Positions 35,251-44,055 are shown, counted from the stretch's first letter. The stretch is 64,000 bases of DNA from Leptospira kanakyensis (GCF_004769235.1 NZ_RQFG01000016.1:1-64000), one strand, 5' to 3'. Program-made: numbers and translations. The notes: generated from the letters alone by a model not told the origin.

Positions 35251-35778
35251 CTATTTTGCACCTTCTTTTAAAAGAATATTTATTTTGTCATGTTTGAATA
35301 TAAGGGCTAAAGGATAATAAAAGAACAAAAGGAATAGATTTAGTATTAAGTTTAGAAAATATTTGAATTTATTGTTTTCATCCTTATTTTCAATTTTATT
35401 TATATTTATGGTAATGATGAGCAAAGGAATAAATAAAACAATGCTCAATAAATACGTATATTCTTGAGGAATATTTAAGATATCTTTGATAACTAAATCA
35501 ACTAGATATATTTCTAATAGAAATAGTAGGATAGTGATAACAGATTGCAAAATCAAAGCAAAGAAAATTGCTATATTATTCCTAAATTTATACAATTTTA
35601 ATAGAATTTCGAAATATATTATATTTATTAAAAGATGCGAGAAAGGCATAATATAGTCGTCGAATTTTGCTTTTATGGGAAATCTCATTATGATTGGTGA
35701 AATAATAATGAATATATGTATGCAGTATATCATTGATTGAAAAGCAAGTAAAGATATTCCTTTAATTGGTAAAAACAT
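35251..35778 (-). CDS. Multi-pass membrane protein, unknown
   Basis: 175 residues with about five predicted membrane helices, Ile/Leu/Phe-rich, and a C-terminal cytoplasmic FKHDKINILLKEGAK. No family recognised. It is followed by the unknown two-helix protein gene. A repeat copy lies between it and the cyclase gene upstream. It could have evolved with the adjacent unknown genes, but no partner is known. Confidence 0.5.
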   Translation of the reverse strand: MFLPIKGISLLAFQSMIYCIHIFIIISPIIMRFPIKAKFDDYIMPFSHLLINIIYFEILLKLYKFRNNIAIFFALILQSVITILLFLLEIYLVDLVIKDILNIPQEYTYLLSIVLFIPLLIITININKIENKDENNKFKYFLNLILNLFLLFFYYPLALIFKHDKINILLKEGAK

Positions 35779-35817
35779 TCTGATTTAAATTTCCTTTTTG
35801 GTTTGAATAGATTGTAA

Positions 35818-35875
35818 TGTCGCAGACCAAGCGAGGCCGTAGTGCCGAAGCGCAGCGTTTACGTGCTGTTAGCCG
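35818..35875. repeat. Dispersed repeat copy between cyclase and membrane-protein genes
   Basis: Runs from TGTCGCAGACC (35818) to GTTAGCCG (about 35868-35875) and is far richer in G and C than the flanking DNA. It shares CGAGGCC..AGTGC and CTGTTA with the copy at 34635-34674, and TGTCGCA with the one at 36708. On the minus strand it follows the cyclase stop codon by a few bases, like an attC-type site after a cassette gene. Confidence 0.5.
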
Positions 35876-35887
35876 AAGTGAATCAAT

Positions 35888-36670
35888 TTATTTGGAAATT
35901 ATAACTGAATCCGACATCCATGCTTTAATATTTTGAAATCCAGAAACGGATTTAAGTATACGGCATTTCCCAGCAAAGGGAGGGTCATTGTCAAATATAT
36001 CTGGTGCCATATCATAATGAGCAACTATTCCTGACGGACGTGCCAAATCTTGCAATCTTGATGCAAGATTAATAACTGAACCTGCATAGTCTTTTGTATT
36101 GCCATAGTCGAGTTTCCAGGCATGCCCCTTTGCTACTCCAAAGCCAATTTCTAATTCTGTCACGTCGTCTGAATATGCATTGCGCTCTATCGGTGTTAAG
36201 TCCCGAAAATGATAATAGAATCTATCTTGAAAGTAATGTATTAATCCTAGAATTTCAAGCGTAAGTATGCTTTGTTCGCCTATTTCTAACTCAGATGGAA
36301 TTTCCCATACCATCATTAGCCCATCACCTAGATTCTTATACATCGTTGGCGCAACCATTGAAGGATTGAATAGGTTCGTTGAGTTGTCGTTATACCAAAT
36401 GGCAAAAGCCTCTGAATAAATACGAGTAAAGCGTTTTAGGAAATTGTGAATTTTCGTATCTTGATTTTTCTGTTGTTGAAGGCGGCAATAACTTGTAAAT
36501 CCGCGAATATCAGAGAAACAAGCGATGACTTCGGAGTCCGATATAATGGGTTCTATTGCGGTTTCCAGAAAATGCCCTAAGGTCAAATTACGCTGCAGGT
36601 GCATTATAACATCAGCCTCTGAGATTTTTTTTAATTTCGGAATTTTCTTTTCAGGTTTTTTCGTATTCAT
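35888..36670 (-). CDS. Class III adenylate/guanylate cyclase-domain protein
   Basis: 260 residues, cytosolic. ACFSDIRGFTSYC supplies the first metal-binding Asp, NLGDGLMMVWE the second, and DYAGSVINLASRLQDLA the Asn/Arg transition-state pair. A Lys before NLGDG and an Asp in KDYAGS fit the adenine-selective pattern, so cAMP synthesis is likely, although this was not tested. No sensor domain precedes the cyclase fold (only about 45 residues). It is the first gene of the AT-rich island on this strand. Confidence 0.75.
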   Translation of the reverse strand: MNTKKPEKKIPKLKKISEADVIMHLQRNLTLGHFLETAIEPIISDSEVIACFSDIRGFTSYCRLQQQKNQDTKIHNFLKRFTRIYSEAFAIWYNDNSTNLFNPSMVAPTMYKNLGDGLMMVWEIPSELEIGEQSILTLEILGLIHYFQDRFYYHFRDLTPIERNAYSDDVTELEIGFGVAKGHAWKLDYGNTKDYAGSVINLASRLQDLARPSGIVAHYDMAPDIFDNDPPFAGKCRILKSVSGFQNIKAWMSDSVIISK

Positions 36671-36707
36671 TTTTTTTAAATTTATTCCTTAAATTAATTT
36701 TAGAAAC

Positions 36708-36720
36708 TGTCGCATAACAA
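36708..36720. repeat. Short TGTCGCATAACAA repeat copy upstream of the cyclase gene
   Basis: TGTCGCATAACAA occupies 36708-36720. TGTCGCA recurs at 35818, and the related CACATAAC / GGCATAAC boxes are seen at 22956 (plus) and 30780-30787 (minus). On the minus strand it reads GTTATGCGACA, placed as the left boundary of a cassette containing the cyclase gene. Only a short core matches, so this is a candidate. Confidence 0.35.
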
Positions 36721-36809
36721 ATAATAACTACATACAAATTCAATTCTTGCAGTTTGATCGAAAGATTTTATAAGTTTGATGAGTGTAATTTAAAAAACCT
36801 TTGGCACTT

Positions 36810-37595
36810 TTAGGCCCAAAGGTTCATCATAAACTCTTCATCATTTCGTAGAGAGATGAGTTTGTATTTGGTTTCATGAATGTCTTCCCGAGAAACTTCG
36901 CGTTTCCACCGAACGTCTACTTTCAGTTTACGAACGCGCGTTTGTAATTCAAGAAGTTCAAAAACCGAATCTTCCATTTCCTTTCGATACAGATTGGTGA
37001 AAAGGGGAGCCAACTGGTCAGGAGTGTCCATTTTTAAAAGTTCGACATGAGTTAGGTCATGGATATTTTGCAACGCCCAAATGTGAAGGGTGAGAGTTGT
37101 GATCCTTTCGAGTTGAGAGATTTCGTCTTTGATATTTCTTGTGACTTGTTGTTTGAAAAAACGAATTCGTTTTTCTAAGTAGGCAATGAGATCGGATTTT
37201 GGAATTTCTCTTTGTTTCCATTTTTCCCAATCGGTTTTTAAATCTTCAAAAAGACCTTCCCCGAAAAATATAGAAGAAGCTTCCATCAGTTGCACACTTC
37301 CTGGTTCGGAAATTTTGAGTCTGTGTCGAAGAGAATCGGCATCTCCTGCAATCATATTCACTGGAGCCACGTCTTCTAACTTCTGCAAGGCGCGGGAGAT
37401 CGAATCGATGAACTGCGATTTCATTTGGTCTGTGGAATGAGCTACCAAATAAAAATTAAGATCGGACTCGAGGTGGAAATCACCACGTTCCCTCGATCCA
37501 TAAAAAAGAATTTGGTAGGGTTTCGTTGACGGGATGATTTCTAATTCATCCAAAACTTGTGCATAGAGGTTAGGGTTTAGTGCTTCAAATTCCAT
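36810..37595 (-). CDS. Nucleotidyltransferase-domain protein
   Basis: 261 residues. YGSRERGDFHLESDLNFYL (about residues 32-50) is the Gly-Ser and Asp-x-Asp-like motif of the minimal nucleotidyltransferase fold; the second Asp is Asn47, an unusual variant that may reduce catalysis. The C-terminal half is helical (HEPN-like but not matching clearly). Substrate unknown. A small conserved gene lies four bases upstream on the same strand. Confidence 0.75.
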   Translation of the reverse strand: MEFEALNPNLYAQVLDELEIIPSTKPYQILFYGSRERGDFHLESDLNFYLVAHSTDQMKSQFIDSISRALQKLEDVAPVNMIAGDADSLRHRLKISEPGSVQLMEASSIFFGEGLFEDLKTDWEKWKQREIPKSDLIAYLEKRIRFFKQQVTRNIKDEISQLERITTLTLHIWALQNIHDLTHVELLKMDTPDQLAPLFTNLYRKEMEDSVFELLELQTRVRKLKVDVRWKREVSREDIHETKYKLISLRNDEEFMMNLWA

Positions 37596-37598
37596 GGT

Positions 37599-37805
37599 TC
37601 ATTCAAAGTATAATTTCATTCGGGATAGATTTTCTAAAATGGCTTTGAAGGCGCGGTCACGTTCTTCATTACCAGGAAAGGGAAGGGATTTTACGTTATT
37701 GAGATCTTGGTATATGATTTCAATGGAAGGTTGGTTGGGATTTTTTTTGATGGAGGCAATGTAATCCAAATTAATAACTTCCGATTCGCCGAGTTTTAAC
37801 CACAT
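37599..37805 (-). CDS. Small conserved cytosolic protein
   Basis: About 68 residues from the ATG at 37805 (37820 is an in-frame alternative). Sequence MWLKLGESEVINLDYIASIKK then IEIIYQDLNNVKSLPFPGNEERDRAFKAILENL looks like a compact beta-alpha fold, similar in outline to small DUF6-type proteins found beside nucleotidyltransferases. No family named with confidence. The nucleotidyltransferase gene follows within three bases. Confidence 0.55.
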   Translation of the reverse strand: MWLKLGESEVINLDYIASIKKNPNQPSIEIIYQDLNNVKSLPFPGNEERDRAFKAILENLSRMKLYFE

Positions 37806-37892
37806 AGAATTTCTCCTCAAAGCCTAACGCCCTCTCCCTATTTGCCTAATCTTTTTTTCTAAAAAATCAGGCTTTGTGGGAAATCTAAAGAG

Positions 37893-38453
37893 TTAGTAGA
37901 GATCGAGGGACTGGAGCACCATTTGGTGGAGTTCTTTTGCCAGTTCTTTGGAACCATTCTGGCCTGGAATGACGGTCTCAAAAACGAGTAAAAACCCATT
38001 ATGGATCCCTTCCCAACGGGCATAAAGTTTTGTATCGGGGAGAGAAAATACAAGGACACTGCATTTTTTGTTCCCCCAAACAAAATAGGAAACATCGGGA
38101 TTTTGGATTTCGTCCTGGTAGAAATAAGGAAACCGAGATTGGTTTTCTCTATCCGTGGAGGAGAGGCGCATCCATTGGATTTGTTTGTCCGATTCCAAAC
38201 GGATTTCATAACTGTTTCCTGTTCCAAAAATAGAACCTGACTTTATGAGTTCAAAATTTTCTTTTGCTACCCAAACGGCGTGGTAGGTGAGGCGTAGTTC
38301 TTTTGTTAGGTTGGATTTTTTAGAATCCAGGTTTGGATTTGGTTTTAGAGTTTCCGCTTTATTTTCCAAAAGGATTTGTTTGTTGGATTGGCAGTCCACC
38401 AGAATCATCAGTGAAAAAATAAAAATGATTTTAATGGCCCACTTCATATTCAT
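37893..38453 (-). CDS. Putative lipoprotein
   Basis: 186 residues. IIFIFSLMILVDCQS gives a lipobox with the Cys near residue 21. The mature part is beta-rich (LRLTYHAVWVAKENFELIKS, ARWEGIHNGFLLVFET) and ends in an amphipathic helix KELAKELHQMVLQSL. No family recognised. Its start overlaps the 3' end of the EpmB-like gene by 23 bases, which suggests translation coupled to the aminomutase gene. Confidence 0.6.
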   Translation of the reverse strand: MNMKWAIKIIFIFSLMILVDCQSNKQILLENKAETLKPNPNLDSKKSNLTKELRLTYHAVWVAKENFELIKSGSIFGTGNSYEIRLESDKQIQWMRLSSTDRENQSRFPYFYQDEIQNPDVSYFVWGNKKCSVLVFSLPDTKLYARWEGIHNGFLLVFETVIPGQNGSKELAKELHQMVLQSLDLY

Positions 38454-39495
38454 CTCCTAAATAATTTTGGAAAAGATATCCATCTTTTGTTTTCTTTTGT
38501 AAATAGTCTGGAGAAAGAAGCACCTTCCCACCACCACCGGTCAGGTCTTTTACATAACTAGGGATAGTGATTCCGGAATGGTAACCTCGTAGTTTTCGAT
38601 AGATTTCAATCCCACGTTCGATGGGTACAACAAAATCAGAACTCCCAAATACTTCATCACATTGGTGGAGGTAATAGGGTTTAATCCCGATGGAGATCAG
38701 TTTGTAATTGAGTTCCGACAAAATTTTTGCGTCATCATTGATTCCCGATAACAAAACAGATTGGTTAAAAATAGAGACATGACCTGTTTTTATCATTCGC
38801 ATAACATACATTTTAGTTTCATCTGTAATTTCGTTCGGATGATTGAAATGAGTGACCATATAAAGTGGAAAGTATTTGGCAAAAACTTCGTTTAAAGATT
38901 CAGTAAGCCGCATAGGCATAGTGACAGGATGGCGGGTGTGGATTCGCACTTGGTTCAGATGTGGGATGGATTTTAATTCCCCTAAAAGATAATCGAGTGA
39001 GGAATCAGCGAGAGTGAGTGGGTCTCCCCCGGACAAAATGATTTCTCGTAATTCCGTATGGGTGCGAAAGTATTCCAATGCCTTTTCCCATTCGTTTCGG
39101 TTGGGGGTTTCTTCTGGATCGGATACCTTACGTTTCCTCGTGCAAAACCGGCAATAGACCGCACATACATGAGAAATGTACCAAATGGCGCGGTCGGGGT
39201 AACGGTGGGTCACTCCTTTGACCGGCATGTACCTTTCTTCTGCCAGTGGGTCTTCCACTTCATTGGGATTTTTTTTCAGTTCGCCGGCTCTGGGAAGGAT
39301 TTGTTTGCGGATGGGACAGTTCGGATTTCCTTTCTCCACTCGTTCCAAATAGTAAGGAGTGACGGCAAAACTAAATTCTTCTAGTGCAGGTGCAAAACTC
39401 TCCCTCTCTTCTTTGGTAAGAGTTATTTTTTCTTCCAAATCAGCCAAAGTAGTGATTCGGTTTTGTAACTGCCATTTCCAATCCGACCAGGTCAT
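38431..39495 (-). CDS. epmB: EpmB-like lysine 2,3-aminomutase (EF-P beta-lysylation)
   Basis: 354 residues. Radical-SAM cluster motif CAVYCRFCTRKRKV (about residues 110-123), PLP-binding Lys near 322 in GGGGKVLLSPDY and IYSSGDP-like REIILSGGDPLTL in the core. The length fits EpmB better than the roughly 420-residue KamA of lysine fermentation. EpmB converts (S)-alpha-lysine to (R)-beta-lysine for EpmA to attach to EF-P. It is divergent from efp, 67 bases apart, which strongly supports the EF-P role. Confidence 0.88.
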   Translation of the reverse strand: MTWSDWKWQLQNRITTLADLEEKITLTKEERESFAPALEEFSFAVTPYYLERVEKGNPNCPIRKQILPRAGELKKNPNEVEDPLAEERYMPVKGVTHRYPDRAIWYISHVCAVYCRFCTRKRKVSDPEETPNRNEWEKALEYFRTHTELREIILSGGDPLTLADSSLDYLLGELKSIPHLNQVRIHTRHPVTMPMRLTESLNEVFAKYFPLYMVTHFNHPNEITDETKMYVMRMIKTGHVSIFNQSVLLSGINDDAKILSELNYKLISIGIKPYYLHQCDEVFGSSDFVVPIERGIEIYRKLRGYHSGITIPSYVKDLTGGGGKVLLSPDYLQKKTKDGYLFQNYLGDEYEVGH

Positions 39496-39562
39496 CGCTT
39501 AGACCATACTTCGGTTGACACATGGCCAAGTCCCTCGGATTTTGTTTACGAGTAACGAAATT

Positions 39563-40129
39563 ATGAACTTAGGCATTACAGAAGTAAAAAAAGGAATGAT
39601 CCTCAAGATCGAGAACGAGCTTTATTCCGTCGTCAAAACAGAGTTTGTGAACCCAGGAAAGGGTTCGGCATTCATCCGTACCAAATTAAAAAATATTGTT
39701 CGCGATTCTTCCATTGAAAGAACCTTCAAAGCGGCTGAAAAATTAGAAAGTGTAGATTTAGAACGTCGTAAAATGCAATATTGTTACGCAGACGGTGACC
39801 AAATCATTTTTATGGATGTCAACGATTACGAACAAATCCCTGTTTCCAAAGATTATGTGGAAGACATCCTTCCTTTTATGAAAGAAGAAACTCCAGTGGA
39901 AGTTTCGTTTTACAATGAAAAACCAATTGGGGTGACACCTCCTAACTTTGCTATATTGGAAGTGACTTATGCAGAGGATGGATTGAAAGGAGACACAACC
40001 GGTCTTGCGCTCAAACGAGTGACTGTGGAAACTGGTGGAGAAGTCCAAGTTCCTATCTTTATCAAACAAGGGGACACTGTAAAAATTGACCTCCGAGATT
40101 TGACTTACGTGGAGCGAGTGAACAAATAG
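39563..40129 (+). CDS. efp: Elongation factor P
   Basis: About 188 residues from the ATG at 39563; the upstream frame extension has no support. Three EF-P domains are visible: KOW-like (GMILKIENELYSVVKTEFVNPGKGSAFIRTKLKN), central OB (ERTFKAAEKLESVDLERR) and C-terminal OB (GDTTGLALKRVTVETGGEVQVPIFIKQGDTVKIDLRD). Lys33 in PGKGSAF corresponds to the modified Lys34 of E. coli. EF-P rescues ribosomes stalled at polyproline. The EpmB-like gene sits divergently next to it and an EpmA-like gene lies at 12.6 kb. Confidence 0.96.
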   Translation: MNLGITEVKKGMILKIENELYSVVKTEFVNPGKGSAFIRTKLKNIVRDSSIERTFKAAEKLESVDLERRKMQYCYADGDQIIFMDVNDYEQIPVSKDYVEDILPFMKEETPVEVSFYNEKPIGVTPPNFAILEVTYAEDGLKGDTTGLALKRVTVETGGEVQVPIFIKQGDTVKIDLRDLTYVERVNK

Positions 40130-40131
40130 AT

Positions 40132-40752
40132 TTGGACCCTCACCCTTCCTTAAAGGAACTGACCAAACTTTCCCATACTTATTATGAAAGGCAGTGGATG
40201 TATGCCACTGCTGGGAACCTCTCCGCTCGCGTTGGAGATACATTTTGGATCACAGCTTCCGGAAAACATAAGGGAGAACTTACTGACCATGACTTTGTTT
40301 CGGTTTCTGTAGTGGACGGGTCTTTGGTTTCTGCGGGCGAAGGATTGAAACCATCTGCAGAAACTAGCATCCATCAGGTGGTCTACTCAAAGATTCCTGA
40401 CGCCGGTGCTGCCCTCCACGTCCATACTTTGGATTCTAATCTTTTGGAATTTGGAATTGGAAAAGAAGAGGGGTTTCGAGACCTTCCCCTGCCACCAATC
40501 GAAATCATCAAAGCCTTTGGAATTTGGGATGAAAAACCAAATCTTACCTTCCCTGTTTTTTACAATCATACTCATGTTCCGACCATTGCTTCGGAAATCA
40601 AACGCTACATAGAAACGAAAGGACAACCACAAGTTCCTTTTCTCCTGATCGAAGGCCATGGCCCCACGGTTTGGGGAAAGTCTGTAGTGGAGGCCAACAA
40701 ACATTTAGAAGCAGTTCATTTTCTTTTGCAAGTAATGGCTAGGCGTATATGA
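40132..40752 (+). CDS. mtnB: Methylthioribulose-1-phosphate dehydratase
   Basis: About 206 residues, TTG start two bases after the efp stop. Class II aldolase fold with AGNLSARVGDTFWITASGKHKGEL, zinc-binding His96 and His98 (ALHVHTLDS) and His176 (LIEGHGPTVWG). Catalyses dehydration of methylthioribulose-1-phosphate in the methionine salvage pathway. No mtnA, mtnK, mtnC or mtnD lies nearby. It overlaps the next SDR gene by four bases. A general sugar-phosphate aldolase is the alternative. Confidence 0.8.
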   Translation: MDPHPSLKELTKLSHTYYERQWMYATAGNLSARVGDTFWITASGKHKGELTDHDFVSVSVVDGSLVSAGEGLKPSAETSIHQVVYSKIPDAGAALHVHTLDSNLLEFGIGKEEGFRDLPLPPIEIIKAFGIWDEKPNLTFPVFYNHTHVPTIASEIKRYIETKGQPQVPFLLIEGHGPTVWGKSVVEANKHLEAVHFLLQVMARRI

Positions 40753-41477
40753 AGACGGATGCCCATGTTTATATTTTTGGAATTGGTTCCGGAATTGGAC
40801 AAGGGCTTCACAATCGATTTTTAGAAGACAAATCTGTTTCTCTGTTTGGATTTTCTAGAAAGGGAAGCCTTCCTCTGGGTTCCTTCTCTAAAGAAGAAAA
40901 TGGAACTTTTGTTTTAGATGCCATAAACCTGGAAGACTTAAAAACTTTTGAGACATCGCTTGCATCCAAATATGGATCGCAAACAAATACTGACTCTTTA
41001 AAGAAGAAAGACCTTATTGTTTATTTTGCTCTAGGGGATGGAGTGTTCGGATCACTTGCCGATTTACAAGCCGACGAACTATCCTCTCATTTCCAACTCA
41101 ATGTCCATTCTCTCATTTTACTGGCGAAGGCTTTTGTTCCCCATTTGCCTTTGTTCCAAAATACCACCTTTGTTTTTTTAGGATCTACGGCGGGAAAACA
41201 AGGATTTCCAGAATCGGTGGCCTATTGTGCGTCCAAACATGCAGTTCTTGGGATTGCCCGGGCGCTTAGGGAAGAGTGGAAACCACTGGGAACCAAGGTA
41301 GTTCATGTGGGCCTTGGGGCTGTGGCCACGGAAATTTGGGACACAAGACCCCAATTTGACAAGAATGATATGGTTTCTATTTCGGACATTTCCGAGTATT
41401 TGTGGAGTATTTCCCACTTGCCTAAATCTGTCTTTGTAGATGACTTATCCATTACCCCAAGAAAAGGAATCTTATAG
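40749..41477 (+). CDS. SDR-family protein
   Basis: 242 residues. A short degenerate coenzyme motif (IFGIGSGIGQGL) and a Tyr-x-x-x-Lys site in VAYCASKHAVLGIARALREEW, with Ser in FLGSTAGKQGF, define the fold. The first glycine motif lacks the usual TGxxxGIG spacing, so cofactor preference is unclear. It overlaps mtnB by four bases (ATGA) and precedes a second SDR gene by five bases. Confidence 0.8.
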   Translation: MKTDAHVYIFGIGSGIGQGLHNRFLEDKSVSLFGFSRKGSLPLGSFSKEENGTFVLDAINLEDLKTFETSLASKYGSQTNTDSLKKKDLIVYFALGDGVFGSLADLQADELSSHFQLNVHSLILLAKAFVPHLPLFQNTTFVFLGSTAGKQGFPESVAYCASKHAVLGIARALREEWKPLGTKVVHVGLGAVATEIWDTRPQFDKNDMVSISDISEYLWSISHLPKSVFVDDLSITPRKGIL

Positions 41478-41482
41478 TTCCC

Positions 41483-42220
41483 ATGGAATTTAAGGAATCG
41501 ATTGTACTCGTGACCGGCGGCAGTGGAGGGATTGGACGAGAAATCGTACGAACCCTGGTTCTTGCGGGGTTTTCTGTTTGGAATCTGGACAAAGTCCGGC
41601 CCACATCCCCCATCCTCCAAGAGACCTACCGCGAAGTGGATCTGGCAGAAACACCTTTTGTGGTGGAAAGAAGTCTTGCGAAAATCATCCAAGAGAGTTC
41701 CGATGCGGGTGATATCTATGGGTTGGTACACAATGCTGGGTATGGTGGGCCTTACCATCCCATCACAGATGTTTCCATCGAAGAATGGGATTCTATTTTT
41801 CGTATCAACTTAGGTAGTTTATTTCTTTTATCCAAATTTCTTTTGCCTATCTTTCAAAAACAAAATTTTGGAAGGATCGTAACCATTGCTTCTTCTTTGT
41901 CTATTGTTGGTTCTGCTAATTCGGTGGCATATTCTTCCTCCAAACATGGATTAGTTGGTTTCATTCGTTCCATTGCCGATGAATGGGGAAAATTTGGAAT
42001 CACCGCCAATGCGGTGAGCCCCGGATATGTAGATACAAAAATGGGAATCCAAGATGACCAAGTTTCTGATCATAAAGCAAAAATTATTGACAAAACACCT
42101 GTTAGGAGAATCGCAGAACCTTCGGAAATTGCCCGTGTGGTGAATTTCCTCCTTCAAAAAGAATCCGGATATATTTCTGGATCCAACTGGACTGTCGACG
42201 GCGGACTCACAGCCATCTAA
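41483..42220 (+). CDS. SDR-family oxidoreductase (FabG-like)
   Basis: 245 residues. VLVTGGSGGIGREIVRTLV, HNAGYGG, ASSLSIVG and YSSSKHGLVGFIRSIADEW-type segments are complete SDR motifs, with the C-terminal ISGSNWTVDGGLTAI signature of FabG-like members. Substrate unknown. It is the third gene in an operon of mtnB, SDR, SDR and the large unknown that follows within three bases. Confidence 0.9.
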   Translation: MEFKESIVLVTGGSGGIGREIVRTLVLAGFSVWNLDKVRPTSPILQETYREVDLAETPFVVERSLAKIIQESSDAGDIYGLVHNAGYGGPYHPITDVSIEEWDSIFRINLGSLFLLSKFLLPIFQKQNFGRIVTIASSLSIVGSANSVAYSSSKHGLVGFIRSIADEWGKFGITANAVSPGYVDTKMGIQDDQVSDHKAKIIDKTPVRRIAEPSEIARVVNFLLQKESGYISGSNWTVDGGLTAI

Positions 42221-42222
42221 AC

Positions 42223-44043
42223 ATGAGAATATCAGTTCCTCACGATCATTTTTTACAACTGACCACTAAAGAAAACTTAGGAAGGTCATCCGGGATCATT
42301 TTACAAAAAGAAGCCTTGTCTATTATGAAAAATGTGGAGATTCAAAGTTCGCGCGAGAACATTGAAGCCGGCCATTTGTTTCGACCAACAGATTCGAATT
42401 TTGAAAAATTAAAAATGGATCATGAAACTGCCCTGGATGCGATGTGGCAGCTCATTGATTACGGGCTCACTACCCAACTTTTTGAAATCAAATACGATGC
42501 CGATGTGGGTGAGTTACGATTTGTGAATTTTCTTGTAGGCCTTCCCGGAGGAATGCCTTTAGAGGAACCATATAAATTACTCATCGCAAGATCTACAGAA
42601 CATTTATACCAATACATCCAAGCGAAGCGGATTTTATCTGAAGATACTTGGCGGACTGTATTAAACAAACTCGCAGATATTGATTACAAAGAAGAAAAAG
42701 GTTCTGGTGACGAATTAGATCGGATGTTGGAACCTAAACAGTTCCCCTTACAACCGTCAGCTGAGATGTTGAAACGTTCTCGTGGACTCATTATCGATGA
42801 ATTGGAAGCGGATCCCCGGATCATTGTGCTTCCCCATGTAGGTTTTTATTCGATTCCAGAAATGGAGGCCGCCAGTTTCCTCCATATCGCCAATGAATAT
42901 TTAATGACGAAAGTAGAACCTTTAGCCAAGGCCTTTGATACAGAAATCAGATTGGCCTTCGAGCGGATTCATACAACAGTACCTGCCAATGGCAATTCAG
43001 AACCGAGTGAAATTGATCTCATCCGTTCCAAAATTGAAATGTTGTATGGGTTTAAGGAAATTTTAAAGGAAAACGGATTTTATCCCTTAGTTCACAATTT
43101 ACGAAAAGTGGCTGAGATGGCAGCCAAATACGCAGAGGTCGAAAAAAAACGGGAAGTAGACCGGCTCCTCAAAGTGTATATGAAGATGTTGGATAGCCAA
43201 TTTGATTTTGATTCAAGACTACTTCGGATCAATTTAGAAAAGGACAATGAACACGATACCATCATCATAGATTTACTTCGAAAAAATCCCAAAGTTCTTT
43301 CTGCAGAATGGCATGACCAAGATTCGAAAATTGCTGTTTTTGTGAATAACAACCAAAGTAATATCAAGGATATCAATAATCTAATTTTTCAGAATTACCG
43401 GTTCACAACGGAACATATTTTATACCTAAAGGCCATCATTGAGTTAAATGAAAAAGAACTAAAACCTCTTTTTAAAGATGATGAGTTTGTCAAAACCTAC
43501 GGTAAAAATCTGCAAACTGTTTATTTCAATTATATCCCTTGGTTTTATAAACTTTTTTATTATTTAGGAGTGACTCCTATAGTAAACTCTGGTTATGCGA
43601 AGGCAAAATCGATCTTAACCTATGCGCAGATGGATCGCCAGTTTTTATACCAAAAACGAAGGGAAAATTTCTTTAAAAAGAAATTAAGGGAAAGAGAAGA
43701 ACGATTTGAAAAAGAAAAAAAACAACAACTGAAAAGGGCTCTCACTTCTGCTCTCAGTGATGCCTATTTTCAAAAAAATTGTTTACCATCAGTAGATTGG
43801 TTGGGTTCTAATTATCCGGCTTTCTCTGCGGAAACTTTGGAAAAAATGATCCCAGACTTTGCGTTTATATCCACAACTGGCAAAACAGTAAAATCAAACT
43901 CTGTAATCCTTTTTCCCAATTCACCCGAGTTTGAATCACTGAACAAACGTTTGAAGGAACTTTTCAACCAATGGACAAGAGGGGAAATCGAACCTCCTGA
44001 CGAAGACAAAGAGTTACTGGTTCAAATTCGTAGTTTGATTTAG
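42223..44043 (+). CDS. Large cytosolic protein, unknown
   Basis: 606 residues, no signal or membrane segment. The middle (about residues 250-480) is helical; a strongly charged KKKLREREERFEKEKKQQLKRALTS coil near residue 490 precedes a C-terminal segment. A central HVGFYSIPEMEAASFLHIANEYL is well formed but matches no family I know. The start follows the SDR stop by two bases. It may be a Leptospira-restricted gene. Function not assigned. Confidence 0.6.
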   Translation: MRISVPHDHFLQLTTKENLGRSSGIILQKEALSIMKNVEIQSSRENIEAGHLFRPTDSNFEKLKMDHETALDAMWQLIDYGLTTQLFEIKYDADVGELRFVNFLVGLPGGMPLEEPYKLLIARSTEHLYQYIQAKRILSEDTWRTVLNKLADIDYKEEKGSGDELDRMLEPKQFPLQPSAEMLKRSRGLIIDELEADPRIIVLPHVGFYSIPEMEAASFLHIANEYLMTKVEPLAKAFDTEIRLAFERIHTTVPANGNSEPSEIDLIRSKIEMLYGFKEILKENGFYPLVHNLRKVAEMAAKYAEVEKKREVDRLLKVYMKMLDSQFDFDSRLLRINLEKDNEHDTIIIDLLRKNPKVLSAEWHDQDSKIAVFVNNNQSNIKDINNLIFQNYRFTTEHILYLKAIIELNEKELKPLFKDDEFVKTYGKNLQTVYFNYIPWFYKLFYYLGVTPIVNSGYAKAKSILTYAQMDRQFLYQKRRENFFKKKLREREERFEKEKKQQLKRALTSALSDAYFQKNCLPSVDWLGSNYPAFSAETLEKMIPDFAFISTTGKTVKSNSVILFPNSPEFESLNKRLKELFNQWTRGEIEPPDEDKELLVQIRSLI

Positions 44044-44055
44044 CATTAATACCAA

